From: Phycisphaerae bacterium
Lineage (GTDB): Bacteria; Planctomycetota; Phycisphaerae; Sedimentisphaerales; Anaerobacaceae
DNA length: 44,965 nucleotides
Direction: 5' to 3'
Assembly: GCA_030615025.1 (NCBI GenBank)
Contig: JAUXAB010000025.1
Location: 1-44,965 of the forward strand
Part shown: positions 7,152 to 15,735 of the stretch, piece after piece
How positions within the stretch are numbered: the first letter of the stretch is position 1
How the letters are laid out: every line of letters starts with the position of its first letter
The notes under the pieces: generated by a model
The model's input: only the letters and a program-made list of their open reading frames with translations
The model's database searches: none
Told to the model about the DNA's origin: nothing
Translations under genes and position numbers: made by a program

Positions 7152-9182
7152 ATGTTTAGAAGTAAATTAGTCTTAGCGTCAATTACAGCGGTCTTTTTGG
7201 CATGTTCTCAGGTGCAAGCTGCGCATTATACCTCGTCCTGGGACTATCCTGGTGGTGGTGAATGGCAAGATGTAGGTAAATGGTCCAACTCTCCTCCCGA
7301 CAATTCTCTGTTCCCGGACAATGTATATTGGCATCCTCATACCTTTGACGTAGTCATTGACTCCATAGCGGCAGGTGCTAGTGGTGAGGTAGACATTGGC
7401 TTGACAGATAATCGTACCATAAACAAATTGGATTGTTCTGGCCAAGTTGACCTGGAAAGCTGGGAGGGATGGGTTCAACTTACTCTGGATCATGAAGATG
7501 GCCTGACAAACCACGGCTATTTGGAGATTGAGTGGATTGAAATTATCGGCAATGTAACAAATCTTGGCGGAGCAGAACTCGAGTTGTGTGACATGGACAT
7601 TGAAGGAAATTTGTTAAACCAGGCGGGGGCAGTGATATATGTTGATTATGAAGTCTGGGTCGACAAATTAGAGGGTGCTGATGGCAATTTACAAAATGAC
7701 GGCACCATAGAGATTGGCCCGATGAGCGAGTTTGGCGTTGAGGGGTCCTTCGATAATTCTGGGACAATTTTGATATATGGCGGTGTATGCGCAGCCGATG
7801 AACAAGTGCTCGACAATGACGGCCTTATCAGCGGGTTTGGCATCCTTTACGGGGAACAAGGGGTGCAGAACTATGGTCAAATTATCGCCTCCGGCGGCTC
7901 ACTTGTGGTTGCCTGCGAGGGCACTTTAATAAATACAAGTACAGGCCTTTTACGCAACGAGCCACTGTCCTCACTGCATATTAAGCCATGGCTGCATGCT
8001 GAGCCGGCGGATGTAAATAATTATAATTACGGCCTCATCGAAGTCAATGCCGGCGGCGGTGTCACTTTTGACTGCGACTTGGTTAATGAGTCCGGTGGGA
8101 TTATTAAACTGCGTGGCGGTACGTTGGCTGCGCGGAACATTACCCAATCGGCTGGTGCAACGTTCGAAGGCGGCGGGACGATTACGACTAACGAGCTGCT
8201 GATTGAATCCAGCGCGGAAATAGAGCTTACCGGGCCGATGATTATTGTTGGCGATGTAAATATAGTCAGTGGCGGTACACTTATGATAAGGGCCAGCCAG
8301 ACTTTTATCGGCGGGCATACGACGAACGACGGCACCATCGTGCTGGCCGGCGGGACGGTCATATTCCGGGGCGGCTACAGCGGCAGCGGTGAGGTTATAG
8401 ATGGTGCACCTGCCACTGGAGTTATAATTGACAATGGCGACGCGGGCACATCATCGGACGGGACCTGGCCATTTTCCGGTGCACCTGGTTTTTATGGCGA
8501 AAATTCCCGTTACAATTGGGTAGGAGCGGGTGCAAGCTACAGTTTCAAGGCCTGGGTTTTGGGCTCCAGAGAGGTATCCCTGTGGTGGAATGAATACCCT
8601 AACAGATCGACGAATGTTTCTGTAGAGATTTACAATGGCCCGACTCTGCTTGATGATAGTATTACGGTTAATCAGCAGGTTAACGGCGGTAAGTGGAACG
8701 CTTTGGGCTATTACACATTCACCGATGAAGCAGAAGTAAGGATAGTTTCTCCGGGAAGTGGTGTTACCATCGCCGACGCCGTGAAATTCGGACCCGCTAA
8801 TGAAATCGTAATCGACAATGATGACGATGGAACATCATCCAACGGGACCTGGAATGTTTCCGGTGCACCTGGTTTTTATGACGAAAATTCCCGATACTGT
8901 TGGGAATCTAATGCCAGTTACAGTTTTGAGGTCCAGATTCTGGGAACCTACCAGATATCCTTGTGGTGGAATGCCTATCCTAACAGGTCAACTGATGTTT
9001 CCGTAGAGATTTACGATGACGTGACTTTGCTTGATACTGTTACTAACGTCAATCAGCAGATTAACGGCGGCAAATGGAATGGCCTGGGCAGTTACTCCTT
9101 CAGCGACAAGGCAAAGGTGAAGATAATCTCCGATGGTAGTGGAGTTGTTATTGCCGATGCCGTGAAATTAGCGCCTCTGTAG
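7152..9182 (+). CDS. Secreted protein with two golvesin-like C-terminal domains
   Basis: A 676-residue exported protein with a signal peptide (cleavage near VQAA, residue 24). Residues 25-420 are Gly/Asn-rich, with repeated short strands (NLGGAELEL, NDGTI, NYGQI, GGGTI), typical of a right-handed beta-helix or autotransporter-like stalk. Residues 424-551 and 552-676 are two tandem copies of one domain, each running IDN-D-GTSS, GAPGFY-ENSRY, SLWWN-YPNRST-VSVEIY, NQQ-NGGKWN-LG, and a closing IADAVK. That series matches the golvesin C-terminal-like domain found on bacterial lyases and adhesins. No catalytic domain is seen, so a surface or matrix role is likely. There is no PEP-CTERM or dockerin tail. 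A bidirectional terminator follows. Confidence 0.82.
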   Translation: MFRSKLVLASITAVFLACSQVQAAHYTSSWDYPGGGEWQDVGKWSNSPPDNSLFPDNVYWHPHTFDVVIDSIAAGASGEVDIGLTDNRTINKLDCSGQVDLESWEGWVQLTLDHEDGLTNHGYLEIEWIEIIGNVTNLGGAELELCDMDIEGNLLNQAGAVIYVDYEVWVDKLEGADGNLQNDGTIEIGPMSEFGVEGSFDNSGTILIYGGVCAADEQVLDNDGLISGFGILYGEQGVQNYGQIIASGGSLVVACEGTLINTSTGLLRNEPLSSLHIKPWLHAEPADVNNYNYGLIEVNAGGGVTFDCDLVNESGGIIKLRGGTLAARNITQSAGATFEGGGTITTNELLIESSAEIELTGPMIIVGDVNIVSGGTLMIRASQTFIGGHTTNDGTIVLAGGTVIFRGGYSGSGEVIDGAPATGVIIDNGDAGTSSDGTWPFSGAPGFYGENSRYNWVGAGASYSFKAWVLGSREVSLWWNEYPNRSTNVSVEIYNGPTLLDDSITVNQQVNGGKWNALGYYTFTDEAEVRIVSPGSGVTIADAVKFGPANEIVIDNDDDGTSSNGTWNVSGAPGFYDENSRYCWESNASYSFEVQILGTYQISLWWNAYPNRSTDVSVEIYDDVTLLDTVTNVNQQINGGKWNGLGSYSFSDKAKVKIISDGSGVVIADAVKLAPL

Positions 9183-9212
9183 GCCTTTATCAAGTGGCAA
9201 CTCAATTTAGAT

Positions 9213-9250
9213 AAAAAAAGGGAGAGCTGCGTTACCAGTTCTCCCTTTTG
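9213..9250. terminator. Bidirectional terminator between convergent genes
   Basis: AAAGGGAGA (9217-9225) pairs with TCTCCCTTT (9240-9248), with an inner CTG/CAG continuing the stem around a short loop. A-rich DNA on the left and a T-run on the right let it act for both strands. It lies between the stop at 9182 and the minus-strand gene ending at 9259. Confidence 0.8.
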
Positions 9251-9258
9251 GTCATGGT

Positions 9259-10368
9259 TTAAGATGACACTTGTACAAGTTTGTGGCACAGTTCTTCATA
9301 ACGATCGGTAATCTTATCCCATGTGTAAGTCTCTTTGATGCATTCAGGGGCGCGCTTGCTATATTCCAGCACTTCCTTAGGATAGTCCACCAGATACTGT
9401 ATCCGGTCTTGAAGACCCTCAATGGTTTTAAGAAAGGGAATCCCATAATTACCGGCAACTCTGGCATTGAAACGATAGCCGGTATCCAGATATAAAACAC
9501 AGGCGCCACAGCCGAGCGCCTTTAGTAGGATTGGGTTGGTCCCCCCTACCGTATGACCATGGATATATGCAAAACAATTACACATAACCTCTGTGAGACA
9601 CTCCTTATCGTAAATCCCACCCAAGAATCTAACGCGCTTATCCTTAGTGTTTGCCACTAAGTTCTGCGCATATCTATTAGTATGTGTATCACCAACAATT
9701 GTAAGTTTCTTATCTGTTCTTAGTTTCTCAAAAGCTTTAATGATAAGGTCAGTGTTGTTTTCTGGTTCAATACGTGCAACAACAAGAAAATAATCATTTG
9801 TAACTAATTTATATTTGTTCAACAATTCTGGTTTGACGGATTGCTCGACATACGCACCATAGGGTATGTAGTAGGAATCGCAGTTCCAGTTATCCTTGTA
9901 ATATTCCTGGATACCTTGGGAATCAGCAATAATTGTGGTAGCAATTTTTGTACAAAACCATGAAGCAAAGTACAAATACTTTCGACCAATAAGCGACCAT
10001 TTACCACGCATCCACTCTAAGCCGTCCACATTAATGGCAACGGGAGTTCCACGCAGGCGTGGCATCACACAAAGTGGGCCATTAGCTGGATTCATTACAA
10101 TAATTACATCAGGCCGATTGAAAAAAAGATGCACGAGCGAAAGGAAAGTGTGGGACAGGGTATCCGCTATTTTCAGTCTGATCCGCGGAAGGTATATTTT
10201 CCTGATACCTTCGTAAGTCGATTCAGATTCGTCGCCATAGCCACTACGGCAGTACACAGTTACTTCATGGCCGCGCTTGACAAGACGCTTGCCAATTTCC
10301 TCAACAGCGGTCTCAAAACCTCCATACAAAGCCGGTACACCTCTTGTTCCTACAAATGCTATTCGCAT
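9259..10368 (-). CDS. Glycosyltransferase with DUF1972 N-terminus (GT4-like)
   Basis: A 369-residue GT-B glycosyltransferase. The N-terminus reads IAFVGTRGVPALYGGFET, the signature of the DUF1972 group that includes rhamnosyltransferases of surface polysaccharides. The C-terminal half has the nucleotide-sugar site: VVARIEPENN, FLGGIYD, and an HGHTVGGTNP segment where related GT4 enzymes bind the donor. Sugar and acceptor cannot be read from sequence. It is the last gene of the exopolysaccharide cluster, 34 bases below the next glycosyltransferase gene, and ends at the bidirectional terminator. Confidence 0.9.
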   Translation of the reverse strand: MRIAFVGTRGVPALYGGFETAVEEIGKRLVKRGHEVTVYCRSGYGDESESTYEGIRKIYLPRIRLKIADTLSHTFLSLVHLFFNRPDVIIVMNPANGPLCVMPRLRGTPVAINVDGLEWMRGKWSLIGRKYLYFASWFCTKIATTIIADSQGIQEYYKDNWNCDSYYIPYGAYVEQSVKPELLNKYKLVTNDYFLVVARIEPENNTDLIIKAFEKLRTDKKLTIVGDTHTNRYAQNLVANTKDKRVRFLGGIYDKECLTEVMCNCFAYIHGHTVGGTNPILLKALGCGACVLYLDTGYRFNARVAGNYGIPFLKTIEGLQDRIQYLVDYPKEVLEYSKRAPECIKETYTWDKITDRYEELCHKLVQVSS

Positions 10369-10402
10369 ACTATAACCTGTTGCTTTCCTCTATATAGATA
10401 AC

Positions 10403-11809
10403 TCAGGTCGTCTTTTTCTCACAGAGCTTGTCCACTATTGTTTTTATCATTAGATCTGCTTTGTAAGCCCACGAGCAGGATACAGGAAGAGAATTTCTAA
10501 GTTTAACACCGAGCTTCTCATCCTTTTTTATCTCCCGAAGCCAATAAATTATGCCTTCTAAGAACTCCTCTTTTGTTTTAGCAATAGTTATCACATCTTT
10601 GAAAACATCTACTCCTGCAATGTTTGTTGTAACCACTGGCTTGCCTACAGCCAAATATTCGTATAACTTGATTGGGTCTCCTTCATTTTCTAAACTTCCC
10701 ACATTATGTGGAATCATGCAAATATCGAAATTTGTTAGATAATGCGGCAACTGAGTATAATGTTTGTCACCCAGGAAGTAGATATTTTTGAATTTGAACA
10801 GCGGTCGAACCCATTTCTTATCTAAAAACTGACCAATTAAAACAAAACTGACTTTTGGTAATTCCTTGGCAAGAAATGAAAGTAGTTCAACATCTATCCG
10901 CTTTGCAATCTTTCCCGCATATCCTATGATAGGTTGAGGGAGACTTTTTATGTCCTGTGGTATTTTCTTTTCTTGTAAGTTAAAGAACTCCTTATCAACT
11001 CCGTTAGGGATAAAAGTAACATGTGTTGTAGAATTCTCCAAATATTTCTTGTTTTTTTTGGAATTAGTGAACAGAATGTCAGCTTTATCCTTTACGATCC
11101 TATAACCTCTTTCAATCCACTTCTTTTTGTCCTTTATTTCAGGGTGTTTTGTCCAATTATCAAGAGCGTCGAAAACAATTAACTTCTCATCGAATCTTCC
11201 AATCACTCCAGTTGACAGCGGACTCCACAAAAAAAGGATTCTGTTATGCAAATTCAGGAACGAAATAGCCTCCTTTACTTTGCTAATGACTGCATGTCTT
11301 CTAAAAATACAATCCCACCAGTCCCTTTTTAGAATCAAAGGCTTTATCAAATCCACAGAGAAAATGTCCAGAATATATATCTTTTCAGAAACTTTCGTTA
11401 AGCTGGTGAATGGCGTTCTTTTTATCACTTGTCCATTTTTCACTCTCCAGTGTCTTCTCTTCAACACCATCTCCGGCAAAGTCGTTGGTCGGTCTATTAT
11501 AAGAATTATCCCGACATCGTTGTTTTTCTCAAAATGTTGAATCAAATGGGCATCCCGGGTTCTGAAGCCTTCTTTCTCACATTTTTTCCAATCATGTGCT
11601 GGGAGAATAACCATATCAATCAGCGAATGGTGTAGGTAGTCCTGCTGTGAATTGGGTTTTTGGGCCAGGACTAAAATACCTGTTCCATCTGGCAATTGTT
11701 TTCGGGTGTCCAAAAAACTTAATAAGACTGGCAAAGGATAACATAACATTTGGCGTATATCAATAAGACCTAATTTCTTTTTCAATACGTTTTTTATATC
11801 ACATAACAT
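10403..11809 (-). CDS. Glycosyltransferase family 4-like protein
   Basis: A 468-residue glycosyltransferase. The C-terminal domain is typical GT-B: IGYAGKIAKRID, a FVLIGQF strand, the KNIYFLGDKHYTQLPHYL block, then EGDPIKLYEYLAVGKPVV, which holds the E-x7-E-like donor motif. The first 200 residues are less conserved and include an LFLWSPLSTGVIG segment, as in planctomycete family-1 transferases. It probably adds one sugar of the exopolysaccharide repeat unit. The stop of the upstream methyltransferase is 7 bases away, so the two are probably co-translated. Confidence 0.88.
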   Translation of the reverse strand: MLCDIKNVLKKKLGLIDIRQMLCYPLPVLLSFLDTRKQLPDGTGILVLAQKPNSQQDYLHHSLIDMVILPAHDWKKCEKEGFRTRDAHLIQHFEKNNDVGIILIIDRPTTLPEMVLKRRHWRVKNGQVIKRTPFTSLTKVSEKIYILDIFSVDLIKPLILKRDWWDCIFRRHAVISKVKEAISFLNLHNRILFLWSPLSTGVIGRFDEKLIVFDALDNWTKHPEIKDKKKWIERGYRIVKDKADILFTNSKKNKKYLENSTTHVTFIPNGVDKEFFNLQEKKIPQDIKSLPQPIIGYAGKIAKRIDVELLSFLAKELPKVSFVLIGQFLDKKWVRPLFKFKNIYFLGDKHYTQLPHYLTNFDICMIPHNVGSLENEGDPIKLYEYLAVGKPVVTTNIAGVDVFKDVITIAKTKEEFLEGIIYWLREIKKDEKLGVKLRNSLPVSCSWAYKADLMIKTIVDKLCEKKTT

Positions 11810-11816
11810 TTCTCTT

Positions 11817-12467
11817 TTACTCGCTATCCATAATTGCGATTATACTTATAGGAACAAAAGGGAAAAATGTCAATCTAAGCAGTTTGATAGTACACTCTGG
11901 AAACAAATCTCGCATTTCATGGGGAGTCAAAAGGTGTATGGTCTCACAATGACCTAAGTCCGATCGCCTCGCATTTATTAGATATTTCCTTACTCCGTCC
12001 GGCAAAAAATGCAATAGTGGAATCTTGTAATGCTGCTCGATTGGGAAAAAAAAGTTGGGAGTCATTACAAAGTACCTTCTTCCCACCCTTCTAATCTCAT
12101 TACTGAATTTCAATTGTCGCTCTTTATTTCCTACGTGCTCAATAACAGCATTAGAAAAAACTATATCGAAAGATTTATCTTCAAGAGCTTTCATATCTGT
12201 TGCATCAGCATAAATTACTTTGGCAGGATAATATTTCTCTGACAATTGAGCCAAAAGCTCTTCGTTGAATAAACCTGTGACCGTTACATTTTGTCTCCAT
12301 TTTATTCTCTTTATTAGCATTGAATCTATACCTCCTCCAACGTCCAATACTTTATCAGAGGAACTCAGACGCATACTCCGTTCGAATAATAAAAATTTCC
12401 TATCTCTATTATACTCGGATATTTGATGTGCTATTAGATCAATCAGTTTTATTTTTTTTGTAGCCAC
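11817..12467 (-). CDS. Class I SAM-dependent methyltransferase
   Basis: A small Rossmann methyltransferase, probably modifying a sugar of the polymer. The SAM site is clear: VLDVGGGIDS, then YADATDM, then FDIVFSNAVIEHVG. The start is uncertain. The open frame reaches a TTG at 12500, overlapping the upstream gene by 52 bases; I chose the GTG at 12467 (overlap 19), since the next in-frame ATG (12374) would cut off helices normally present before motif I. No start has a good ribosome site, so coupling to the upstream stop is likely. Confidence 0.82.
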   Translation of the reverse strand: MATKKIKLIDLIAHQISEYNRDRKFLLFERSMRLSSSDKVLDVGGGIDSMLIKRIKWRQNVTVTGLFNEELLAQLSEKYYPAKVIYADATDMKALEDKSFDIVFSNAVIEHVGNKERQLKFSNEIRRVGRRYFVMTPNFFFPIEQHYKIPLLHFLPDGVRKYLINARRSDLGHCETIHLLTPHEMRDLFPECTIKLLRLTFFPFVPISIIAIMDSE

Positions 12468-13693
12468 CAGACTTTTACCAATGCGCCCATAAAAAACCAA
12501 ACATAGAGATTAACCGGATAAGCCTCCACCGCTGACCCGACCACCCCATTTACCAACACTACAAGAACTATGGAGGTAATTAAAACAGATAGATTTTTTA
12601 TATGACCACTTTTTCCTTTAAATAAATCGACAGCTTTTTTGAACCAGGCCAAAAAGAAAAAAATATAGACTCCCAAACCTATTAGTCCGGTCTCCATAAG
12701 AATCTTCAAGGGTAAATTATGGCTCGTAATATGCACCTTCCAATCGTATAATCTTCCCAGCGTATCTCCTGCGCTTCCCATCCCATATCCTATGACCGGA
12801 TTTTCAACGAATGCCTTTTGTATCTCCCTGTATCCTTCGAATCTGTTTAAAAATCTCTGGTCTTCGCGTAAATGCCCAAAAGTCTTAACTACATCAGTAA
12901 CAACAGAGAATTTCTGTGATGAGATTAGGATAAAACCAGCAAGAAGCAGAACAAAAACTATATTTACTTTCATCAAATCCCGTCTCTTTTCAGGCTTTAC
13001 AAACCACAGGAAAAATAAGCCTGAAACAGCCAATGCCACAATATTCGTCCGTGTTAGACTAAAAAAGACCCCCATAACTGAAATAATACACAACGCCAGA
13101 TACAGGAGTCTTTTTTCTTTTACATAGAAATAGAGGGCTATTAAAGCGGTAATACAGGCGAACATGCCAAAATGAAATGGCCCGGAAAAAATAGAAATGG
13201 CTCTTGTTTTGCCTAATATACTATACGTGTAGAATTCAGCGAAATTTGCTTCAACAATCTTCTGGTCAAAAGAAGAAAAGAAAAAGAACTGTTTAATTCC
13301 ATAAACCAATACGGGGACAGATGCGTAGCAAATGTACTTGCAAATCTTTTCAATCTCCAAGTTGTTCTTAACATAATAAATGCCTATGAAAACGGCCAGC
13401 ATTTGGTAGGTGGTCTTTCTAAAACCCTCTAAACCAGCTTGTAATGCAGGAACATTAGGGTTGAAAATCTGAATAAGACAAATCACAAAAAACAGTAACA
13501 GAGAGAATTCTATGCCTGGAGATGGTGTTATGGAATTCCCTCTTGAAGTTGATTTATTTGCAATTATCCTGACAATTAGGAAAGCAACAATTGAATCAAC
13601 CACCAGAGGAGCATATCTTGTCTCAAAAATCGGTTTTACCAAATTTATATAAGTAGCTGAAATTAAAATTAACGCTAATACTTTATAGTCCAC
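12449..13693 (-). CDS. O-antigen ligase / polymerase family membrane protein (Wzy/WaaL)
   Basis: A 414-residue protein with about ten to twelve membrane helices. It contains the Wzy_C-type periplasmic loop: SLTRTNIVAL in one helix, then RFEGYREIQKAF, ENPVIGYGMGSAGD and TSHNLPLKILMETGLIGL, the conserved H-N-x-x-L-x-x-x-x-E-T-G-L run. Family members polymerise or ligate lipid-linked oligosaccharides. Position between two methyltransferases and next to the flippase suggests it is the repeat-unit polymerase. The start is a GTG, with only a weak purine stretch before it. Confidence 0.87.
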   Translation of the reverse strand: MDYKVLALILISATYINLVKPIFETRYAPLVVDSIVAFLIVRIIANKSTSRGNSITPSPGIEFSLLLFFVICLIQIFNPNVPALQAGLEGFRKTTYQMLAVFIGIYYVKNNLEIEKICKYICYASVPVLVYGIKQFFFFSSFDQKIVEANFAEFYTYSILGKTRAISIFSGPFHFGMFACITALIALYFYVKEKRLLYLALCIISVMGVFFSLTRTNIVALAVSGLFFLWFVKPEKRRDLMKVNIVFVLLLAGFILISSQKFSVVTDVVKTFGHLREDQRFLNRFEGYREIQKAFVENPVIGYGMGSAGDTLGRLYDWKVHITSHNLPLKILMETGLIGLGVYIFFFLAWFKKAVDLFKGKSGHIKNLSVLITSIVLVVLVNGVVGSAVEAYPVNLYVWFFMGALVKVWWLQKK

Positions 13694-13702
13694 TTTTTCT
13701 TT

Positions 13703-14326
13703 CTACTTTGCTAAAATGAAAAACCTATGGTATGAACACTCAAAAGGTCTATGCGACTTCTCGATTCGAAAGCCTATTTGTTTTATTTGGTTGACAATCT
13801 TTTTTAATGGGTAGCCTGCCTCTCCTATTTCCCAGTAATGTTGCTCATCAAATCTATGTATCCTTTTTTTTATCATAGGTATCGGGATCAGCTTCTTAAT
13901 GTCTTTCATTTTGGGGACATGGATATACAATCTGTACACATTGGTAGTATTAGGAAGCGATAAAACTACGTATCGTCTGGAAACTCGAAAAATCTCTGAT
14001 ATAGCTTGCGCGAAGTTCTCATATGGCAAGTGCTCTAACACCTCAAAACACGCTACCATTTCAAAAGAGCCATCATCAAAAGGAAGCTTTAATACAGACC
14101 CCACAAAATCAGGTGATAGCCTTTTATCTATGTCTAATGTTGTAACACTTATATTTTTTATCTTTTTCAGGTAGTCAGCAACAAACCCATTGCCTATGCC
14201 AATTTCCAATACACTTTCAGGCTGGCGCGAACTAATTTCGTTAATTTGGTGCCAGTAGCTCATGAAGCGCTCCGGCGTATCGTATTCTGAGCTGAAGTAT
14301 AGATCAGGTTTAAATAGTGGTTTCAT
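13703..14326 (-). CDS. Class I SAM-dependent methyltransferase
   Basis: A 207-residue methyltransferase with VLEIGIGNGFVADYL as motif I, TLDIDKR as the ribose-binding acidic strand, and MVACFEVLEHLPYENF as motif II. It is a Methyltransf_11-like enzyme of unknown acceptor, probably tailoring the polysaccharide or a lipid-linked intermediate. Its start overlaps the 3' end of the flippase gene by 17 bases, and the next gene begins 9 bases after its stop. It is not a close copy of the methyltransferase at 11817. Confidence 0.88.
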   Translation of the reverse strand: MKPLFKPDLYFSSEYDTPERFMSYWHQINEISSRQPESVLEIGIGNGFVADYLKKIKNISVTTLDIDKRLSPDFVGSVLKLPFDDGSFEMVACFEVLEHLPYENFAQAISEIFRVSRRYVVLSLPNTTNVYRLYIHVPKMKDIKKLIPIPMIKKRIHRFDEQHYWEIGEAGYPLKKIVNQIKQIGFRIEKSHRPFECSYHRFFILAK

Positions 14327-15647
14327 CCTTCTCTTTCCTAGTCAAACTTTTATAAAATACAGTTCGTAAATAACACAAAGAAAAAACTGAGGCAATCGAA
14401 GTAGCTAACGCGATACCTACTACATTAAGATGTCTCATCAAAATAAAGTTAAGCAGTATCTTTAACAAAACTAAACAGAAAGCCCATTGCATTAAGACCT
14501 TCGTACTCTTTAAGGTGAGAAGGGCACGAAAAAATACACTTACTATCATAGCTGGCACAAAACCTAAAAGGTAACAGATCCAAACCAACCCCACATCCGA
14601 GAGCCTTTCCTGAGCAAATCGGCCTCTTCCAAAGGCCAGGTTTACAATCGGCTGATGAAAAATGATTAGCAGCAGTGTAATGGGAATTGTTATAAGGCCG
14701 ACCACTTTTACGGCTTTGTACACATCCTGCTTTAGTCTTTGTGGACCCGATTGGTAATATCGCTGGCTCCAATGCGAAAGGAGCACCACCATTAGCCCGG
14801 TAGTCATAAGAGTTACCGGAATCATATAAAGCCTGTCCGCATAATACAGCACAGATACGCTGCCAGCCCCAAGCCAGGATGCCATAGTCCTGTCTATAAT
14901 CGGATTTAATCCTACCGCCGCCATACCTATTATTTGGTAGGAAGCTGTTTTGAAAAATCTACCAAGCTTAGCCCCGACTCGGAAGGACAGACACAATTTA
15001 AAAAGGTTTAGTTTCTTGATTACAATAAGCAGTATAATCAATCGAGCAAGCTCGCCTACCACATAGCCAAGAGCTATCGAATGTACTCCGTATGCGTCCT
15101 TGAAAGCAAATATTATAGTTAAATTAAACGCCGCTCGAAAAGCAGGTGATATGGCAGGGAAAGCGAATCTCTTATAGGTGTTTAAGGTCCCGGCTAAAAC
15201 GCTTGTCCAGGTCAGAAATATAATGAGCGGAGCTGTCTCAATCAGTAATCGATGAACCAATCCTAAAGTCTGCCCGTCAAATCGAGTTATTAGGGACAAG
15301 ACCGGCTTGGTGACCAAAATAAACAATCCTGCCAGAACAAGAAGCCCAACGCCGCTGACACCTAAAATGCCTCCTACAAATTTGCCAACATCTTCGTTAT
15401 TTGTCCTTGCCTCGGCTATGTAAGGAACAATTACGCTTTCTACAACCGGAGCGAAGATGCCGGATAAAAACAGTATCAGGCCGTAAGCAAAGAAGAAGGC
15501 GTCCGTCTCTGAACTTACCCCAAACCATGCAGCGATAAAAAATGGGATAAGAAAGCCGGCGGCTTTGCCCAGGGTACTCCAAATGGTAGTATTTATGGTG
15601 TCCCGGACCAGTGGGCGTTTGTAGAGGTTGGAAATTCTTTTGATCAT
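14310..15647 (-). CDS. Lipid-linked oligosaccharide flippase (MurJ/MviN-like, Wzx role)
   Basis: A 445-residue MOP-superfamily transporter with an N-terminus like MurJ but adapted: TIWSTLGKAAGFLIPFFIAAWFG, then SSETDAFFFAYGL. A second half carries PIIDRTMASWLGAGSVSVLYYADRLY, the conserved MurJ-like repeat. It shares the family with the true murJ at 570 but is shorter. Beside WecA-type, Wzy-type and glycosyltransferase genes, its likely job is to move the finished repeat unit across the inner membrane. The ATG at 15647 lacks a clear ribosome site. Confidence 0.87.
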   Translation of the reverse strand: MIKRISNLYKRPLVRDTINTTIWSTLGKAAGFLIPFFIAAWFGVSSETDAFFFAYGLILFLSGIFAPVVESVIVPYIAEARTNNEDVGKFVGGILGVSGVGLLVLAGLFILVTKPVLSLITRFDGQTLGLVHRLLIETAPLIIFLTWTSVLAGTLNTYKRFAFPAISPAFRAAFNLTIIFAFKDAYGVHSIALGYVVGELARLIILLIVIKKLNLFKLCLSFRVGAKLGRFFKTASYQIIGMAAVGLNPIIDRTMASWLGAGSVSVLYYADRLYMIPVTLMTTGLMVVLLSHWSQRYYQSGPQRLKQDVYKAVKVVGLITIPITLLLIIFHQPIVNLAFGRGRFAQERLSDVGLVWICYLLGFVPAMIVSVFFRALLTLKSTKVLMQWAFCLVLLKILLNFILMRHLNVVGIALATSIASVFSLCYLRTVFYKSLTRKEKDETTI

Positions 15648-15655
15648 TAAAACTT

Positions 15656-15735
15656 ATCGTTTAGTCGATGAATTAGCAATCAGCGTTTAGCTTTGAGCCG
15701 TCGGCGGGCTGCAACCAGGAATTAGCAGTTAGAGA
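15656..15735. repeat. Degenerate TTAGC-type spacer repeat, copy 1
   Basis: The spacer between the flippase and transferase genes is built of short words close to TTAGCAATCAGCGTTTAGC, a GCCGTCGGCGGGC core, and GAATTAGCAGTTAGAGAGC. Similar words recur at 17206-17340. The stop codon of the transferase (15722) falls inside it. Confidence 0.35.
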
